36,527 nt of DNA from Oscillatoria sp. SIO1A7 (GTDB lineage Bacteria; Cyanobacteriota; Cyanobacteriia; Cyanobacteriales; Laspinemataceae), in contig JAAHFN010000023.1 of the NCBI GenBank assembly GCA_010672965.1, positions 171,238 through 207,764 of the forward strand. The letters are read 5' to 3'. Below the pieces are notes generated by a model. It saw only the letters and a program-made list of their open reading frames with translations, searched no databases and was not told where the DNA came from. Within the stretch, counting starts at the first letter, position 1; each line of letters starts with the position of its first letter. Of the stretch, positions 25,255 to 34,135 are shown piece by piece. Made by a program: the position numbers and the translations under genes.

Positions 25255-27717
25255 ATGTGGCCAAAGCTCAAACAGCTAATTTGGCGGCGGCGAGAGGTAC
25301 TCATTGCCGCACCCACGGTAGCAGGATTAGTCGTGGGTGCCAGTTTTGCGGGATTATGGCAGCTTTTAGAGTGGGCTACCCTCGACCAATTTTTTCGCCT
25401 GCGGCCTCCCGAGCCGCCAGACCCGCGCATTCTTGTTGTCACTATTGACGAGTCCGATATTAGTTATGTAGGACAATGGCCAATTCCGGATGCGGTTCTG
25501 GCGAAATCCCTCTCAATCTTAAAAAAATATCAACCTAGAGCGATTGGCTTAGATATTTATCGAAACTTGCCGGTGGAGCCCGGGCACCAGCAACTGGTTG
25601 AGGTCTTCAAATCGACTCCCAACCTAATCGGCGTCGAGAAAGCGAGCGGACAGACTGTAGCGCCGCCGCCAACTCTTGAGGAATTAGGTCAAGTAGCCAT
25701 TGCCGATGTAGTATTGGATGCCGATGGCAAGGTGCGTCGCGGCTTAATGTCGGTACGCTCTAACGAAGGCAAAACGAAATTAAGCCTGGGGGCTCGCTTA
25801 AGCCTAATCTATCTGGAAGCGGAAGGGATTGGCTTGCAAATGCTTGACCCGAAGCAGATGCACTTGGGATTGGGTCAAGCGGTATTTATTCCTTTTACCG
25901 GCAATGATGGCGGCTATATGCGCGCTAATTCCGGCGGCTACCAAATTTTGCTCAATTATAGAGGAGAGCAAGACCGCTTCGAGACTGTATCCCTACGGGA
26001 TGTTTTAGAGAACAGCATTACTCCCGGGCAAGTGAGCGATCGCATAGTTTTAATTGGGGCGACTGGAGAAAGCCTCAACGACCTATTCTTAACTCCCTAC
26101 AGCAGCGGTTTATTTACTACTGCCCAGGCAACTCCTGGGGCGATCGTTCACGCTAATTTAATTAGCCAAATTTTAAGTGGCGCTATAGATGGTCGTCCAT
26201 TCCTGCGGGTCTGGAGCGAACCTGTAGAGTGGCTGTGGATTTTTGCCTGGTCTTGTATAGGTGCTATCTTGGGCTGGGCATTGCGAAGTCGCAGCGATTA
26301 TTATGAAAATCTATCTTTTTTTAAAAAAATATTTTTGATTTTTTTAGTAGGATTATTTCTCATTTGCTCTTGTTATCTGGCTTTCCTAAAAAGCAGGTGG
26401 ATTCCCTTTATTTCTCCCCTGGCCAGTTTAGTTGGGTCTTTTCTAGCCGTTACCAATTACTACAACCGGCAGCTCCAAAAAGAAAATGAGAGAAGGCTGT
26501 CTCAATTTCTAGAAGCTATGCCTGTGGGGATTGCCGTAATCGACACCAATGGCCAAACCTATTTTCTTAATAAGAGAGCCGAAGAAATTCTGGGTCAAGG
26601 GTTGATATCTTATAGGAATGCAGAACAACTAGCAGAGGCGCAAGGAACCTACATTGCCGGAACCGATCGCCTCTATCCCTGGGAAAAACTGCCAGCGGTG
26701 CAAGCTCTGCGGGGAGAACATGCGGAAGCTGACGATCTAGAAATCAACCAAGGAGACCGAGCTATTCCCATTGAGGCTTGGGCAACGCCTATCTACGATG
26801 AATTGGGAAATGTTGCTTATGCTCTTGTTGCTTTTCAAGACATCGCCGATCGCAAGCGTTCTGAAATCGAGCGGCTCCAGCTCACTGAAGAACTCCTGCA
26901 ATTAAACGAGGCTTACGAACGCTTTGTCCCCAGTCAATTTCTGGATATTATAGACAAAGACAGCATCGTGGAAGTACAACTGGGGGAAGCTGTGGCAAAA
27001 GAGATGTCTATACTTTTTTCTGACATTCGCCACTTCACCACCATTTCCGAAAATATGCTGCCCGAGGAAAATTTTCAATTTATCAACTCTTATTTGTCGG
27101 CAATGGAACCGGCAATACTAGAAAATAATGGCTTTATAGATAAATATATTGGCGACGCGATTATGGCTTTGTTTAGCGGCAGTGCTGACGATGCTGTTCG
27201 GGCGGCGATCGCTATGCTAGAAAGATTGCAGGAGTATAATACCGCCAAGCTGACCCCCCATAGAATACCCATTAAAATTGGGATTGGCATTAATACCGGA
27301 AACTTGATGCTGGGGACGGTAGGGGGAGAGCAGCGGATGAACGGTACGGCCATAGGGGATGCAGTAAATCTGGCCTCGCGCATAGAAGGGCTGACCAAGA
27401 ACTATGGGACATCCCTTTTAATTTCTCACCAGACTTTTTCGCGGTTAGAAAATTCTCAAAACTATGACATTCGCCTGATAGATAGGGTAAAAGTGAAAGG
27501 AAAATCAGAACGGGTGTCCGTGTTTGAAATCTTTAATGCAGATCCGCTGTTACTGCGGCAGGGCAAGCTAGAGACCCTTGGAATATTCGAGCAAGCCGTG
27601 TTACAGTATCAATTGGGTGCTTACGCAGAAGCAGGGAAATTATTTCAAGATTGTCTCCGAATTAATCCCGGGGACAAGGTAGCGGGAATTTATCTGGAAC
27701 GCTGCCAACAGCTTTAG
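25255..27717 (+). CDS. CHASE2-PAS-class III nucleotide cyclase
   Basis: An 820-residue membrane sensor. It has a first membrane segment (~15-37), an extracytoplasmic CHASE2 domain (~38-322; LEWATLDQFFRLRPPEPPDPRILVVTIDESDI, IVLIGATGESLNDLF), three membrane segments (~325-405), a PAS domain (~415-535) and a class III cyclase (~575-760). The metal-binding Asps are in LFSDIRHFT and YIGDAIMALF. The transition-state Asn/Arg are in AVNLASRIEG. The base-selecting pair is Lys (DKYIGD) and Thr (TAIGD), the K-T combination known for Spirulina CyaC adenylyl cyclase, so cAMP is the expected product. A short TPR-like tail follows (QYQLGAYAEAGKLFQDCLRINPGDK). It is the first of four closely spaced genes ending at 33467. 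Confidence 0.93.
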   Translation: MWPKLKQLIWRRREVLIAAPTVAGLVVGASFAGLWQLLEWATLDQFFRLRPPEPPDPRILVVTIDESDISYVGQWPIPDAVLAKSLSILKKYQPRAIGLDIYRNLPVEPGHQQLVEVFKSTPNLIGVEKASGQTVAPPPTLEELGQVAIADVVLDADGKVRRGLMSVRSNEGKTKLSLGARLSLIYLEAEGIGLQMLDPKQMHLGLGQAVFIPFTGNDGGYMRANSGGYQILLNYRGEQDRFETVSLRDVLENSITPGQVSDRIVLIGATGESLNDLFLTPYSSGLFTTAQATPGAIVHANLISQILSGAIDGRPFLRVWSEPVEWLWIFAWSCIGAILGWALRSRSDYYENLSFFKKIFLIFLVGLFLICSCYLAFLKSRWIPFISPLASLVGSFLAVTNYYNRQLQKENERRLSQFLEAMPVGIAVIDTNGQTYFLNKRAEEILGQGLISYRNAEQLAEAQGTYIAGTDRLYPWEKLPAVQALRGEHAEADDLEINQGDRAIPIEAWATPIYDELGNVAYALVAFQDIADRKRSEIERLQLTEELLQLNEAYERFVPSQFLDIIDKDSIVEVQLGEAVAKEMSILFSDIRHFTTISENMLPEENFQFINSYLSAMEPAILENNGFIDKYIGDAIMALFSGSADDAVRAAIAMLERLQEYNTAKLTPHRIPIKIGIGINTGNLMLGTVGGEQRMNGTAIGDAVNLASRIEGLTKNYGTSLLISHQTFSRLENSQNYDIRLIDRVKVKGKSERVSVFEIFNADPLLLRQGKLETLGIFEQAVLQYQLGAYAEAGKLFQDCLRINPGDKVAGIYLERCQQL

Positions 27718-27791
27718 AGCGCGATAGCTCCCCCAGTCGAACGAGCAAGATTTGCTATATTTATAGTATTAAAAATGGGTTAAGACCAAAT

Positions 27792-29465
27792 ATGTGGCTA
27801 AAGCTCCTTCGGCGCCTCCCGGCCAAAAAAAATAGGTCTTGGCTTGGGGCAATACTTGTGGCAGGGACTATCGCAGGATCTGTCATTGCTGCAGAAAATG
27901 CCGGATTGTTCCAGCTTCTTGAGTGGGCCACTCTCGACCAATTTTTTCGCTGGCGCGCCCAGGAGCCGCCAGACCCGCGCATTGCCATAGTGACCATTAA
28001 CGAATCCGATATCGCCAAGTTGGGAAAATGGCCCATACCTGATGGCGTTCTAGCTCAATTGATCTTAAATCTCAAAGCGCACAACCCAAGAGTCATTGGT
28101 CTCGATCTTTATCGAGATTTGCCAGTGGAACCGGGGCACGATGACTTAATTAGGGTATTTAAATCTACACCGAACTTGATTGGGATAGAGAAAGCAATCG
28201 GCAATACAGTTCCCCCATCCCCCACTCTCAAATCCCTCGAACAAGTAGCAATGGCCGACGTGCTGCTGGATGCCGATGGCAAGGTGCGTCGCGGTTTAAT
28301 TTCGGTGAAATCCAAGGATGGCAATAATCAATTAAGCTTGGGGGCAAGAGTCGCTTTAATGTATCTGGAAGCTGAGGGCATTACTCCCGAAATTATCAAT
28401 ATTAGAAAAATACGTTTGGGTCGGGCGATGTTTGTTCCTTTTACTGGCAATGATGGCGGCTATGCGCGATCGAATGCTGGCGGCTATCAAATTATACTTA
28501 ACTTCAGGGGATTGCTAGATCGCTTCTATAGCATCTCGATGAGCGAGGTTCTAGAAAATCAAATACAGCCGGAGTTAATCCGCGATCGCGTGGTCTTGAT
28601 TGGAGCCACCGCAGAGAGCCTCAATGATTTTTTCTACACCTCCCACAGTACGCGCTTGATTGGCAGTCCCAAGCGAACTCCCGGGGTTGCGATTCACGCC
28701 AACTTAACCTCTCAAATGTTGAGCGGTGCCCTAGAAGGACGCCCGTTGATTAGGGTTTGGTCAGAACCTTTAGAATGGCTGTGGACTTTAGCCTGGTCTT
28801 TCCTGGGAGCTAGCACCACTTGTTTGCTGGTCAAAACCAAGGCAGTAAGCAAAACAATTTCCTCCCAAACAACCGCAACCGCTATTTTAATTCTCTTTTT
28901 AGGTAGCGTCCCAGTAGCAACCAGTTACCTCGCCTTTTTATTTGGGTGGTGGCTGCCTGTGGTTTCTCCGGCACTGGCATTGACCGGATCGGGAATGGCG
29001 CTTTCTATTTATTATAGTTTATCCAAGGAGCGCCATTCCCCGGCACAGCTGCAATCCAACCTTCCTTCCCTGGCTCAATTTCTGGAAGCCTTGCCCGTCG
29101 CCATTGCTGTATTTGATGCCAGCGGCCAACTTTACTTTATCAATCACAAAGGCAAAGCTTTGTTGCGCCGAGAAATACCGCCCGGTACTACCCCCGAGCA
29201 TATTGCAGCAGTTTATCAGCTTTATATCGCTGGAACCGATCGCCTCTATCCGTCGGAAGATTTACCAGTGTTACGGGCCTTGCAAGGAGAATATGCTACG
29301 ACTGATAATATAGAAATTCATTACGGCGATAAAACGATTGCTACAGAGGTTTGGGCGGCTCCTATCTATGATGAGCTGGGAAACATTACCCATGCAATTG
29401 TCGCCTTTCAAGATAAGGCGGACCTAGGGTGGGCAGTAAAAGATAGCTTTGAGCGAGCAGGCTAA
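27792..29465 (+). CDS. CHASE2-PAS protein without output domain
   Basis: A 557-residue paralogue of the preceding cyclase. It has the same start, membrane segment, CHASE2 domain (LEWATLDQFFRWRAQEPPDPRIAIVTINESDI), three further membrane segments and PAS domain (FLEALPVAIAVFDASGQLYFINHKGKALL; AGTDRLYPSEDLPVLRALQGEYA; IYDELGNITHAIVAFQDKAD). It stops 18 codons after the point where its neighbour enters the coiled coil and cyclase. No cyclase remnant is visible in the 117 bp behind it. It is either a truncated duplicate or a genuine output-free partner, for instance for heterodimer formation with the cyclase. The 74-bp gap to the upstream gene has no terminator. Confidence 0.9.
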   Translation: MWLKLLRRLPAKKNRSWLGAILVAGTIAGSVIAAENAGLFQLLEWATLDQFFRWRAQEPPDPRIAIVTINESDIAKLGKWPIPDGVLAQLILNLKAHNPRVIGLDLYRDLPVEPGHDDLIRVFKSTPNLIGIEKAIGNTVPPSPTLKSLEQVAMADVLLDADGKVRRGLISVKSKDGNNQLSLGARVALMYLEAEGITPEIINIRKIRLGRAMFVPFTGNDGGYARSNAGGYQIILNFRGLLDRFYSISMSEVLENQIQPELIRDRVVLIGATAESLNDFFYTSHSTRLIGSPKRTPGVAIHANLTSQMLSGALEGRPLIRVWSEPLEWLWTLAWSFLGASTTCLLVKTKAVSKTISSQTTATAILILFLGSVPVATSYLAFLFGWWLPVVSPALALTGSGMALSIYYSLSKERHSPAQLQSNLPSLAQFLEALPVAIAVFDASGQLYFINHKGKALLRREIPPGTTPEHIAAVYQLYIAGTDRLYPSEDLPVLRALQGEYATTDNIEIHYGDKTIATEVWAAPIYDELGNITHAIVAFQDKADLGWAVKDSFERAG

Positions 29466-29582
29466 CAATCCATCTCGCCGCCATTCAATGGGCTAACGCT
29501 ATAATAACGATTAGCTCCAAGGAAAAATTATTAAGCTACTATTTTGCCTGCCCCAGATCCGGGTTAGAAGTGGAGTTTAATT

Positions 29583-30383
29583 ATGGCTGGAAAAAATACA
29601 ACTTGCAGATTAATATTTTTTGCGCTGGTCTTGTCTATAGCAGGCGCTACCTTTGGCATACCAAGCCAAAGCCAGGCCGATTTAGAAAACCGGGAGTTAG
29701 GACTTAGGAATTCAGACGATATAGCGGGCAACCGTTCGGCACTCACCGTTACCTTCGAGCCACCCGGGGAAGGAGAGCCAGACGATACCAGAGGAGCGGG
29801 TTCCCGCAATGGAGGCAGATGCCCTTTGGATATAGAGGTTCAGGATCCTTATGTCATACCCTTGATGCCCGGAACTTCATCCGGTTTAACCGTTGCCTCC
29901 CGCCCGACCCTGTTTGTATATGTTGCGGAGACTAAAGCCAAAACCGCGAAATTTGCCCTGTATCTTGAGGGCAGTGTGAATGAAATTTACGAGCAGGATA
30001 TCTCTCTAACAAGGGGTCCAGGAATTGTCAGGATTGACCTTCCCGAAGCTGGTCCAGCTCTCGAAGTCGGACAAAAGTATGAGTGGGACTTTTCTCTAGT
30101 TTGCGATCCGAACGATCCATCAGCAGATTATTGGCTGTCTGGCTCGATAACGCGAACTCCCTCAAATACAAAAATTCAGGAAAATAAAGGGGAGTTTGGA
30201 GAACCATCATTGGCCCTAGCGGCTTCGTATGGAAAGTCTGGGATTTGGTACGATACTCTAACCACTCTCGCCAATCTGAGGCGATCGCAGCCAGAAAATA
30301 CCACCTATGCAGTGGCATGGGAGCAACTTTTAGATTCTGTGGGACTTCAAGCGATCGCCACTAAGCCCTTTATAGAAGAATAA
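29583..30383 (+). CDS. DUF928 family exported protein (2)
   Basis: A 266-residue protein with a signal peptide (CRLIFFALVLSIAGATFGIPSQSQA). It shares with the first copy VTFEPPGEGEPDDTRGAGSR, a Cys in GGRCPLD and in SLVCDP, PLMPGTSSGLTVASRPTLFVYV and GIWYDTLTTLANLRRSQPENTT...LLDSVGLQAIATKP. An extra ~20 residues follow the signal peptide. Its stop is six bases before the ATG of the CHASE2 kinase, so the two are almost certainly co-translated. This is direct contextual evidence for a DUF928-CHASE2 functional pair. GGAG lies upstream of the ATG. Confidence 0.88.
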   Translation: MAGKNTTCRLIFFALVLSIAGATFGIPSQSQADLENRELGLRNSDDIAGNRSALTVTFEPPGEGEPDDTRGAGSRNGGRCPLDIEVQDPYVIPLMPGTSSGLTVASRPTLFVYVAETKAKTAKFALYLEGSVNEIYEQDISLTRGPGIVRIDLPEAGPALEVGQKYEWDFSLVCDPNDPSADYWLSGSITRTPSNTKIQENKGEFGEPSLALAASYGKSGIWYDTLTTLANLRRSQPENTTYAVAWEQLLDSVGLQAIATKPFIEE

Positions 30384-30389
30384 TCTTAT

Positions 30390-33300
30390 ATGGTTATCGG
30401 CTCCATTATCAAAAAGTTTTGCCAACGGTGGCAAGGGGTAGCGATCGCCAGCTTAACTGGAGCAGGATTAACGATTGCTGCGGGTTCTGCGGGATTCTTC
30501 CAACTGCTAGAGTGGGCCACGCTAGACCAATTTTTTCGCCTGCGTCCCCTAGAACCTCGCGACCCGCGCATTCTCCTAGTAACGATTGACGAATCCGATA
30601 TCAGTCGGATTGGACAATGGCCAATTCCCGATAGCGTTCTGGTTAGAACTATCTCTAACCTAAAAAAATACCAACCCGCCGCAATTGGTTTAAATCTATA
30701 TCGAGATTTTCCCGTTAAAGAAGGATATCAGGATTTATTAGAGTTATATCGATACACTCCCAATTTAATTGGAATTGAAAAAGAAGTTCCCGATAGCATT
30801 GCCCCACCCCCTGTTTTAAGTCAACTGGATCGCGTAGGCATTGCCGACTTAGTATTGGATGGCGATGGCAAAATTCGTCGTGCTTTGATTTCTACTGGCT
30901 CTCCAAATGGTGAAGTCAAACTAAGCCTGGGAATCAAGCTGGCCTTAATGTATTTGAAAACTAAGGGAATTACCCCAGAGCAAATTGGAGAAACCAAGAT
31001 AAAGTTGGGGAAAACGGTATTTTTACCCCTTCAAGATAATGAGGGAGGCTATACTAAAGCTAACTTAGGGGGCTATCAGATTTTGCTGAACTATCGGGGC
31101 TCCCTAGATAAATTTCACTCAGTCTCGATAACTGATGTTTTGGAGGATAAGGTAGTAGCAGAGCAAATAGGCGATCGCATTATCTTAATTGGCATAATTG
31201 CCGAAAGCCTCAATGAGCTGTTCTACACACCCTACAGTACCAGTCCTAAGGGTACGCCCTCGCCCTCTTCAGGTCTAGTCATTCATGCTAACGCAACCAG
31301 CCATATTTTGAGCGCCGCTCTAGAAGGCCGTCCCCAAATGCGCGTTTTGGTCAAACCTCTAGAAGTATTGTGGATTTTCTTTTGGTCTGGCTGCAGCGCC
31401 ACAGTGGGTGCCGCCTTCCCGCGCAAGCGATGGCTCGTTGGATGGGGAATTGTCCTGCTTTTGGCAGCGATCGTCAGCGCTTCTTACTGGGCTTTCCTAA
31501 TAGGCTGGTGGGTTCCCGTTGTCGCTCCCCTTATTGCTATTCTCGGCTCGGCGGCGATCGCCACCAACTACGCCCTAGTCGAAAACCTGAAGCTGTCCCA
31601 CCAAAAATTAGAAGAGTATTCCCGAACTCTAGAACAAAAGGTGAAAGAGCGAACCCTAGAGCTAGAAAGTAAGAAAGAACAACTAGAAGAACAAACTAGA
31701 GAGCTTTCTTTTGCCAAAGAGCGAGCCGAAGCGGCCAATAGCGCCAAAAGTAGCTTTTTGGCGAATATGAGCCACGAACTGCGTACCCCGCTTAACGCAA
31801 TCCTTGGCTTTGCCCAAGTCATATCCCGCCATCTGAGACAAAATACCGAGCGAAATAGAGAAGAAGATCTGGAAAATCTAGCAATAATTAGCCGCAGCGG
31901 CGAGCATTTATTAGAATTAATAAATAAAGTTTTAGAACTGTCAAAAATAGAATCGGGTAAAATAGAACTAAGCGAAAATAGTTTTAATTTAAATAGCCTG
32001 CTCGAAAGTATCCAAAAAATGTTACAACTCAAGGCTAATGCCAAGGGTTTGGAACTGGCATTGGAAAGAAATTCAGACCTGCCTAAATTTATAGTAACTG
32101 ACGAAGGTAAATTACGCCAGGTCTTGACCAACCTCCTCGATAATGCCATAAAATTTACCGAAAAAGGTCGCGTAACCTTGCGAATTGGTAAGGGAAAATT
32201 GGGCATTGGTAATTGGGCACCTCCCCTTTCAAAGGGGGCAATGTGGGGAGATGGGGTCACTTTAGAGAGTGGGGAGATAGGGGAGATAGGGGAGATAGGG
32301 GAAGAAAACAAAATTTTTTCTTCCCACTCTTCCCCTCCTTCCGACACCTTCGATGTGAACCCTCGCCCTATGCCCAATACCCAATACCCAATTCCTAATG
32401 CACAATGCTCGACTTGCTCAGAGCATAGTCGTTGGGGTAGCTTGCTTGGATCGCTTGGGGTGCAGGATGCCCAATTGTACTTTGAAGTAGAAGATACGGG
32501 GGCAGGGATTTCTGCAGCAGAACTAGATAATTTATTCGAGCCGTTCGTGCAAACGGAAACTGGTAGAAAATCGCAGATTGGAACCGGACTGGGGTTGCCG
32601 ATTAGCCGAGAATTCGTGCGTTTAATGGGGGGAGAAATTGAGGCTCGCAGCACGGTTGGCAAGGGAACGATGTTTTCCTTTTCTATTCCGGTCGGGTTGC
32701 CCTCGGCAGATAGCCCAGTTACTCAACTGCCTCCGCGAGAAGTTATTGCTCTAGAACCGGATCGAGAAACTTATCGCATCCTGGTGGTTGACGATGCGGA
32801 AGATAACCGCAAGGTACTGGTCAAGCTGCTGTCTCCCTTGGGATTTGAGACAAAAGAAGCTGCTAATGGTAAGGAGGCGATCGCCTGTTGGCAAAGCTGG
32901 CAGCCGCATCTAATTTGGATGGACATGAGGATGCCAGTAATGGATGGCTATGAAGCTACCAAACAGATCCGCGCTTCCTTGGCAGGAGATAAAACAGCGA
33001 TCGTAGCGCTGAGTGCTAATGCTTTTGAACAGAACCGAGCTGCTATCTTGGCGGCCGGCTGTGATGATTTTGTAGCTAAGCCTTTCCAGGAATCGGTAAT
33101 TTTAGAAAAAATAGCGAAACATCTAGGAGTGCGCTATATATATGAAGAAGTAACGAGTGAAATATCGGCAAAGCAAGAAGAACTAGCAGAGCTAGAGAAC
33201 GGCCAATATAGCATACCTCTTGCTCGCGAAGCTTCCTCACCTAGCTTAACTGTCTCGTCTTTAGCGGCGATGCCTGATGAATGGATAACAGAGTTACGCC

Positions 33301-33467
33301 AAGCAGCCATCCAAGCCGATGAGGATTTGATTTTCGACCTGCTAGAGCAAATTCCAGATCGAAATGCATCTTTGGCTGATACTCTAGTAAGTCTAGTAGA
33401 TACTTTCCGCTTGGACAAGATTATTGAAATAGCGGATAAAGTTAGCGATAAAGTTAGCAGTTGCTAA
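30390..33467 (+). CDS. CHASE2 hybrid histidine kinase with receiver domain
   Basis: A 1025-residue sensor kinase. It has a membrane segment (~18-40), CHASE2 (~40-318), three membrane segments (~320-398), a coiled coil (~405-450), and a HisKA domain with His462 (ANMSHELRTPLNAILGF). The HATPase has N-box LTNLLDNAIKF (~580), G1 EDTGAGIS, F-box LFEPFVQ and G2 GTGLGLPIS. The receiver domain (~795-915) has ILVVDDAEDNR, phospho-acceptor Asp845 (WMDMRMPVMDGYEA) and Lys in VAKPF. The C-terminal ~110 residues form helices without an obvious HPt histidine. Residues ~600-694 are an insertion encoded by intergenic-type repeat DNA, between two strands of the ATP-binding domain. All catalytic motifs outside it are intact. 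It is the last gene of the CHASE2 cluster. Confidence 0.93.
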   Translation: MVIGSIIKKFCQRWQGVAIASLTGAGLTIAAGSAGFFQLLEWATLDQFFRLRPLEPRDPRILLVTIDESDISRIGQWPIPDSVLVRTISNLKKYQPAAIGLNLYRDFPVKEGYQDLLELYRYTPNLIGIEKEVPDSIAPPPVLSQLDRVGIADLVLDGDGKIRRALISTGSPNGEVKLSLGIKLALMYLKTKGITPEQIGETKIKLGKTVFLPLQDNEGGYTKANLGGYQILLNYRGSLDKFHSVSITDVLEDKVVAEQIGDRIILIGIIAESLNELFYTPYSTSPKGTPSPSSGLVIHANATSHILSAALEGRPQMRVLVKPLEVLWIFFWSGCSATVGAAFPRKRWLVGWGIVLLLAAIVSASYWAFLIGWWVPVVAPLIAILGSAAIATNYALVENLKLSHQKLEEYSRTLEQKVKERTLELESKKEQLEEQTRELSFAKERAEAANSAKSSFLANMSHELRTPLNAILGFAQVISRHLRQNTERNREEDLENLAIISRSGEHLLELINKVLELSKIESGKIELSENSFNLNSLLESIQKMLQLKANAKGLELALERNSDLPKFIVTDEGKLRQVLTNLLDNAIKFTEKGRVTLRIGKGKLGIGNWAPPLSKGAMWGDGVTLESGEIGEIGEIGEENKIFSSHSSPPSDTFDVNPRPMPNTQYPIPNAQCSTCSEHSRWGSLLGSLGVQDAQLYFEVEDTGAGISAAELDNLFEPFVQTETGRKSQIGTGLGLPISREFVRLMGGEIEARSTVGKGTMFSFSIPVGLPSADSPVTQLPPREVIALEPDRETYRILVVDDAEDNRKVLVKLLSPLGFETKEAANGKEAIACWQSWQPHLIWMDMRMPVMDGYEATKQIRASLAGDKTAIVALSANAFEQNRAAILAAGCDDFVAKPFQESVILEKIAKHLGVRYIYEEVTSEISAKQEELAELENGQYSIPLAREASSPSLTVSSLAAMPDEWITELRQAAIQADEDLIFDLLEQIPDRNASLADTLVSLVDTFRLDKIIEIADKVSDKVSSC
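32187..32472. repeat. Repeat DNA inserted in frame in the kinase ATP-binding domain
   Basis: The stretch carries TTGGGCA heptamers at its left end (32197-32218), a GGGGAGATA array with an opposing CTTCCCACTCTTCCCC, and TGCCCAATACCCAATACCCA at its right end. This is the same inverted two-part organisation as the intergenic blocks at 286-596. It adds about 95 codons without a stop (GKLGIGNWAPPLSKG..., GEIGEIGEIGEE). Confidence 0.85.
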
Positions 33468-33787
33468 AAGAAAATTGCTATGGTAATCCATTCGTAGGAT
33501 ACGATCCGATCCGATTGGAGGCAAAAACCCCGGGACTGCCGGGACTGCCATATCCACCACTGAAATATAGTCAAAGACTTTTTGCCAGCTCCTAGCTGTA
33601 TGAATTAGTCAAAAGCTATAATTTATAAGGGGCCAACTACTCGGATACCAAGGCTAATATTTTTAGTAAAGCGCAAATCTGTTGGCCGGGGATAGGGCGA
33701 TCGCGACTGAGGCTGTAATATTAGGCTATAGGACAATGCAGAAACTGCGCGAAGTGCAGAAGGCGCAAAAAATTTTTCCATTTAATG

Positions 33788-33816
33788 TTGACATTCGAGA
33801 AAAACGATGCTAAGAT
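33788..33816 (+). promoter_or_regulatory. Sigma-70-type promoter of RNA copy 2
   Basis: TTGACA (33788-33793), a 17-nt spacer ending in GC, and TAAGAT (33811-33816); the predicted start is near 33823. It is preceded by AGTGCAGAAGGCGCAAAAAATTTT, similar to the DNA before the copy 1 promoter. Between the kinase stop (33467) and here I see only a CCGGGACTGCC doublet (33530) and no gene. Confidence 0.75.
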
Positions 33817-33822
33817 GGATTT

Positions 33823-34118
33823 ATAGCTCCCGAAGCTTTGGGGTGCATAAATAGGGGCCACGGCTAATAACCGCGACCCTTTACAAATGGAAAGATTTAG
33901 CACAAATAGAAAGGAGGGTATTCTCAGTCAAACAATTTCTCCCTTAAAAAACCGGCTTGCGGCGGGGTAAGCCTTGGACTCTCCGGCAAGTAGTCCATTG
34001 GCACGCCCCCAATCGCAGCGTCCGGCCGGGAAGATATCCCACCCAAAAGCCCGCCGATCTCGCACCCTGTCGCGAGCAGCGGGTGGGTTTTCCTTGGGAG
34101 AAATTCGCTCTTGTTTTT
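33823..34118 (+). ncRNA. Structured RNA candidate, copy 2
   Basis: About 296 nt from the predicted start to the T-run at 34114-34118. In order: CTCCCGAAGCTTTGGGG hairpin; GGGGCCACGGCTAATAACCG with GACCC closing; AAGGAG...CTCCCTT stem (33911-33945); and the central block GTAAGCCTTGGACT...AAGTAGTCCA (33967-33997). Next comes a long CCCACCC...GCGGGTGGG stem with inner CTCGC/GCGAG. The 3' block is GTGGGTTTTCCTTGGGAGAAA (34083-34103). AAGGAGGG at 33911 looks like a ribosome binding site, but no start codon follows at the right distance and the same strand position is a stem arm in copy 1. Stems are kept while sequences differ from copy 1, which argues for RNA function. The family is not recognised. 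Confidence 0.6.
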
Positions 34119-34135
34119 AGTGCAATACAGGACTT

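Noticed and set aside
31568-32662. Long open frame of 364 codons on the minus strand inside the kinase gene
   Set aside because: It is antisense to the clear HisKA/HATPase coding region and shows no domain or start signal.
33911-33960. Small peptide after AAGGAGGG in RNA copy 2 (ATTCTCAGTCAAACA...)
   Set aside because: No ATG, GTG or TTG at a suitable distance, and the homologous RNA copy 1 has neither the site nor the frame.
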